Part shown: positions 61,567 to 64,000 of the stretch, piece after piece | How the letters are laid out: the number at the start of each line of letters is the position of its first letter | Position numbering within the stretch: the first letter of the stretch is position 1 | Source: Lachnospira pectinoschiza | GTDB lineage: Bacteria > Bacillota > Clostridia > Lachnospirales > Lachnospiraceae | Direction: 5' to 3' | Assembly (NCBI RefSeq): GCF_900103815.1 | Contig: NZ_FNHZ01000005.1 | Coordinates: forward strand, 124,001 to 188,000 | DNA: 64,000 bases | Position numbers and translations under genes: made by a program | The notes under the pieces: model-generated | What the model saw: the letters and a program-made list of their open reading frames with translations, nothing else | The model's database searches: none | Told to the model about the DNA's origin: nothing

Positions 61567-61650
61567 AACTTTAGTTGTTTTAAACATAAATTCGACAATT
61601 TATTTTGTTTGAAAATATACGACAAATAAATATTAGGGAAAGGAACGAAT

Positions 61651-64000
61651 ATGCAGAGCAGATATACTGAAAAAGCTAAAGAAACATTACAATATGCTTC
61701 AGAAATGGCAGCAATTTTAGGTCATGGCTATGTTGGTTCAGAACACCTTCTTATAGGCCTTTTAAAGGCTGAGGGTGGTGTTGCCTCATCTGTATTAACT
61801 AATAATGATGTAACAGAAGAAAAAATCATTAACCTAGTTAATCAATTGATCGCTCCTGACAGTATAGTAAATGTTAAAGAGCCTGCAGGGCATACACCTA
61901 GAGTTAGAAGAATTTTAGAAAATGCTAGCAACGAAGCAAGTAAATTTAGAGCAGATTTAATTGGAACTGAGCACATTTTAATAGCTCTTTTAAAAGAGTC
62001 AGATTGTGTTGCAGCAAGACTTATTAATACAATTGGAGCTTCTATTAAGAAGATTTATGCAGAGACACTTTCATCTATGGGAATTGATGTTAATAGATAC
62101 AAGGATGAGTTACCAGGTCAGAGATCAAAGGCCTCTAATAAGAAGAGCCAGACAGCAACTCTTGATCAGTACTCAAGAGATTTAACAAGACTTGCCCAGG
62201 ATGGAAAGCTAGATCCAGTAATTGGACGTAATGATGAAATTCAAAGAGTTATTCAGATTCTTTCAAGAAGAACTAAGAATAACCCTTGTTTAATAGGTGA
62301 ACCAGGTGTTGGTAAGACAGCTATCGTTGAAGGCTTAGCTGCTAGAATTGTTGAGGGAAATGTTCCTGAGACAATTAAGGATAAGCGACTTTTAACTCTT
62401 GATTTATCAGGTATGGTAGCTGGTTCTAAGTATAGAGGTGAATTTGAGGAAAGAATTAAGAGAGTAATTGCTGAGGTTAAGGCCGATGGTAATGTACTTT
62501 TATTCCTTGATGAGCTTCATACAATTATTGGCGCAGGTGGTGCAGAAGGAGCTATCGATGCTTCTAACATTTTAAAACCATCCCTTGCCCGTGGAGAAAT
62601 TCAGTTAATTGGTGCTACAACTCTTGAGGAGTACAGAAAGCACATTGAAAAAGATGCAGCCCTAGAGAGAAGATTCCAGCCTGTAAAGGTTGAGGAACCA
62701 TCTGAAGAAGAGGCTTGTAAGATTCTAGAAGGTTTAAGACCTAAGTATGAAGAGCATCACAAAGTAACAATTACAGATGCAGCAGTTACAGCAGCTGTTA
62801 AGTTATCAAGCAGATATTTAAATGATAGATTCTTACCAGATAAGGCAATTGACTTAATAGATGAGGCAAGTTCAAAGACAAGACTTGATGCCTATGTAAT
62901 GCCAAAGGACATTAAGAAGCTTGAAACTGAAATTAAAGAATTATCTATTAAGAAGGAAGAGGCTATTAAGAGCGAAGCTTATGAAGAAGCTAGCCAGATA
63001 AAGAAGTCTCAAAAGAGAAAGAAAGATAAGCTAGAAAAATTAACTAAGCAGTGGCAAGAAGATTTAAAGGCCAACGAGTTAGTAGTTGATGAGGAAGAAA
63101 TTGCTCAGGTAGTAGCAAGTCAGACAAAGATTCCAGTATCTAAGATTGCTGAAGCTGAATCTGAAAAGCTTATGAAACTTGAGGAAACACTTCACAATAG
63201 AGTAATAGGTCAGGATGAAGCTGTTAAGGCAATATCTAAGGCTATTAGAAGAGGTAGAGTAGGACTTAAAGATCCTAACAGACCAATTGGTTCCTTCCTT
63301 TTCCTTGGTCCAACTGGTGTTGGTAAGACAGAACTTTCAAAGGCCCTTGCAGAGACAATGTTTGGAACAGAGAATTCTTTAATTAGAGTTGATATGTCTG
63401 AATACATGGAAAAGCATACAGTCTCTAAGCTTATTGGCTCACCTCCAGGATACGTAGGATACGATGAAGGCGGTCAGTTAAGTGAGAAGGTTAGAAGAAA
63501 TCCTTATTCAGTAATTCTTTTTGATGAAATTGAAAAGGCTCATCCAGATGTTTTTAACGTCTTATTACAGGTTTTAGATGATGGACATATTACAGATTCT
63601 ACCGGACGTATGGTAGATTTTAAGAATACAATCATTATCATGACAAGTAATGCTGGTGCTGAGAATATTGTTGAACCTAAGAACTTAGGCTTTAATTCTG
63701 GCACAACTAAGGAAGAAGACCACGATAGAATGAAGGGCAAGGTAATGGACGAAGTTAAGCGTCTATTCAGACCTGAATTCTTAAACAGAATAGATGACAT
63801 TATCGTATTCCATATGTTACAAAAGGAACAGATTGGTGAGATTGTTGACATTTTAATTAATAGTCTTAACAAGCGAATTATGGAACAGATGAAATTATCT
63901 ATTGAGCTAGATGATGAAGCTAGACAGTGGCTTGCTAATAAGGGCTACGACCAGAAATATGGTGCACGTCCACTTCGTCGTACAATTCAAAATGAAATTG
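61651..64000 (+). CDS. clpC: ATP-dependent Clp protease ATPase ClpC (cut by window edge)
   Basis: The 783 visible residues form an Hsp100 unfoldase: Clp N domain (YTEKAKETLQYASEMA and the second repeat, residues 1-145), D1 AAA+ with GEPGVGKT and LFLDELHTIIGAG, the middle linker (about 430-475, shorter than in ClpB), and D2 with GPTGVGKT and ILFDEIEKAHPDV. The UVR-like and short linker regions favour ClpC over ClpB. It works with ClpP in protein quality control. The gene has no stop before the right edge and no ctsR or mcsAB upstream. Confidence 0.95.
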   Translation, partial: MQSRYTEKAKETLQYASEMAAILGHGYVGSEHLLIGLLKAEGGVASSVLTNNDVTEEKIINLVNQLIAPDSIVNVKEPAGHTPRVRRILENASNEASKFRADLIGTEHILIALLKESDCVAARLINTIGASIKKIYAETLSSMGIDVNRYKDELPGQRSKASNKKSQTATLDQYSRDLTRLAQDGKLDPVIGRNDEIQRVIQILSRRTKNNPCLIGEPGVGKTAIVEGLAARIVEGNVPETIKDKRLLTLDLSGMVAGSKYRGEFEERIKRVIAEVKADGNVLLFLDELHTIIGAGGAEGAIDASNILKPSLARGEIQLIGATTLEEYRKHIEKDAALERRFQPVKVEEPSEEEACKILEGLRPKYEEHHKVTITDAAVTAAVKLSSRYLNDRFLPDKAIDLIDEASSKTRLDAYVMPKDIKKLETEIKELSIKKEEAIKSEAYEEASQIKKSQKRKKDKLEKLTKQWQEDLKANELVVDEEEIAQVVASQTKIPVSKIAEAESEKLMKLEETLHNRVIGQDEAVKAISKAIRRGRVGLKDPNRPIGSFLFLGPTGVGKTELSKALAETMFGTENSLIRVDMSEYMEKHTVSKLIGSPPGYVGYDEGGQLSEKVRRNPYSVILFDEIEKAHPDVFNVLLQVLDDGHITDSTGRMVDFKNTIIIMTSNAGAENIVEPKNLGFNSGTTKEEDHDRMKGKVMDEVKRLFRPEFLNRIDDIIVFHMLQKEQIGEIVDILINSLNKRIMEQMKLSIELDDEARQWLANKGYDQKYGARPLRRTIQNEI

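Noticed and set aside
61580..61650. CtsR operator before clpC
   Set aside because: No tandem GGTCAAA heptads are present; only loose GACAA/TTGTTTGA similarity was seen.
1..64000. tRNA or rRNA genes
   Set aside because: No T-loop GGTTCGAATCC-like or rRNA core sequences were noticed on either strand; a tRNAscan run would be decisive.

Overview
The window is a low-GC, gene-dense chromosome segment of a Gram-positive anaerobe. The translation of the sigma-70 (RpoD), primase, ClpC and ArgJ genes, the strong AGGAGG ribosome sites and the lipoprotein and wall-protein signals point to a Clostridia/Lachnospiraceae bacterium. Three separate pectin genes (a 1480-residue cell-surface PL9 pectate lyase, a GH105 unsaturated glycosidase and a KdgF-like cupin) make a pectin specialist such as Lachnospira the best guess. 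That placement is an inference from gene content; no rRNA or tRNA gene is visible here.

Layout. 1-6.1 kb: arginine biosynthesis. argG (cut by the left edge) is divergent from argC-argJ-argB-argD, with two pairs of near-consensus ARG boxes between them. A 225-bp foldback element and three 60-bp hairpin repeats are inserted between argC and argJ. 6.2-13.5 kb: a solitary solute-binding lipoprotein with an rRNA methyltransferase, a small lipoprotein, a PHP phosphoesterase, ddl-murF for peptidoglycan, and the C-terminal remnant of a LysR regulator. 13.5-19.3 kb: an old-yellow-enzyme/dienoyl-CoA reductase, a DUF1653 protein with citrate synthase, a second Ddl-like ATP-grasp protein with altered active-site residues, and a small lipoprotein. 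19.3-29.1 kb: the PL9 pectate lyase behind a structured leader with an intrinsic terminator, followed by a compact Tad/Flp-like pilus operon (ATPase, a TadB/TadC-like membrane protein, three tiny pilin-like proteins, two pseudopilin-like proteins and a secreted repeat protein).

29.1-39.2 kb: PAP2 phosphatase; xylulokinase, transaldolase-family enzyme and ROK repressor (pentose use); two aminotransferases including hisC; queH; an envelope protein with an AbiEi-like regulator; a YfcE phosphodiesterase; a zinc-ribbon membrane protein. 39.2-47.2 kb: a PTS EIIC-EAL fusion, kdgF, a YdcF-like protein, a patatin-like lipase divergent from GH105, a coiled-coil protein with a C-terminal J domain, and dapL. 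47.2-64 kb: a CNNM/CorC-type membrane protein; the macromolecular-synthesis block dgt-dnaG-rpoD-trmK; a uridine-kinase-like protein; tyrA; a cell-surface block (GT2-GtrA, phosphodiester glycosidase, unknown membrane protein, MATE/SpoVB-like flippase); and clpC, cut by the right edge.

The most unusual items are the Tad-like operon, whose pilin-like proteins appear to be made without a leader peptide (the start Met sits where the leader would end, followed by an M-x4-[E/K]-x-Y pattern), the PTS EIIC-EAL fusion with a complete set of EAL catalytic residues, the divergent Ddl paralogue, the foldback element inside the arg operon, and the structured leader of the pectate lyase. All calls come from reading the sequence; no database search was run.
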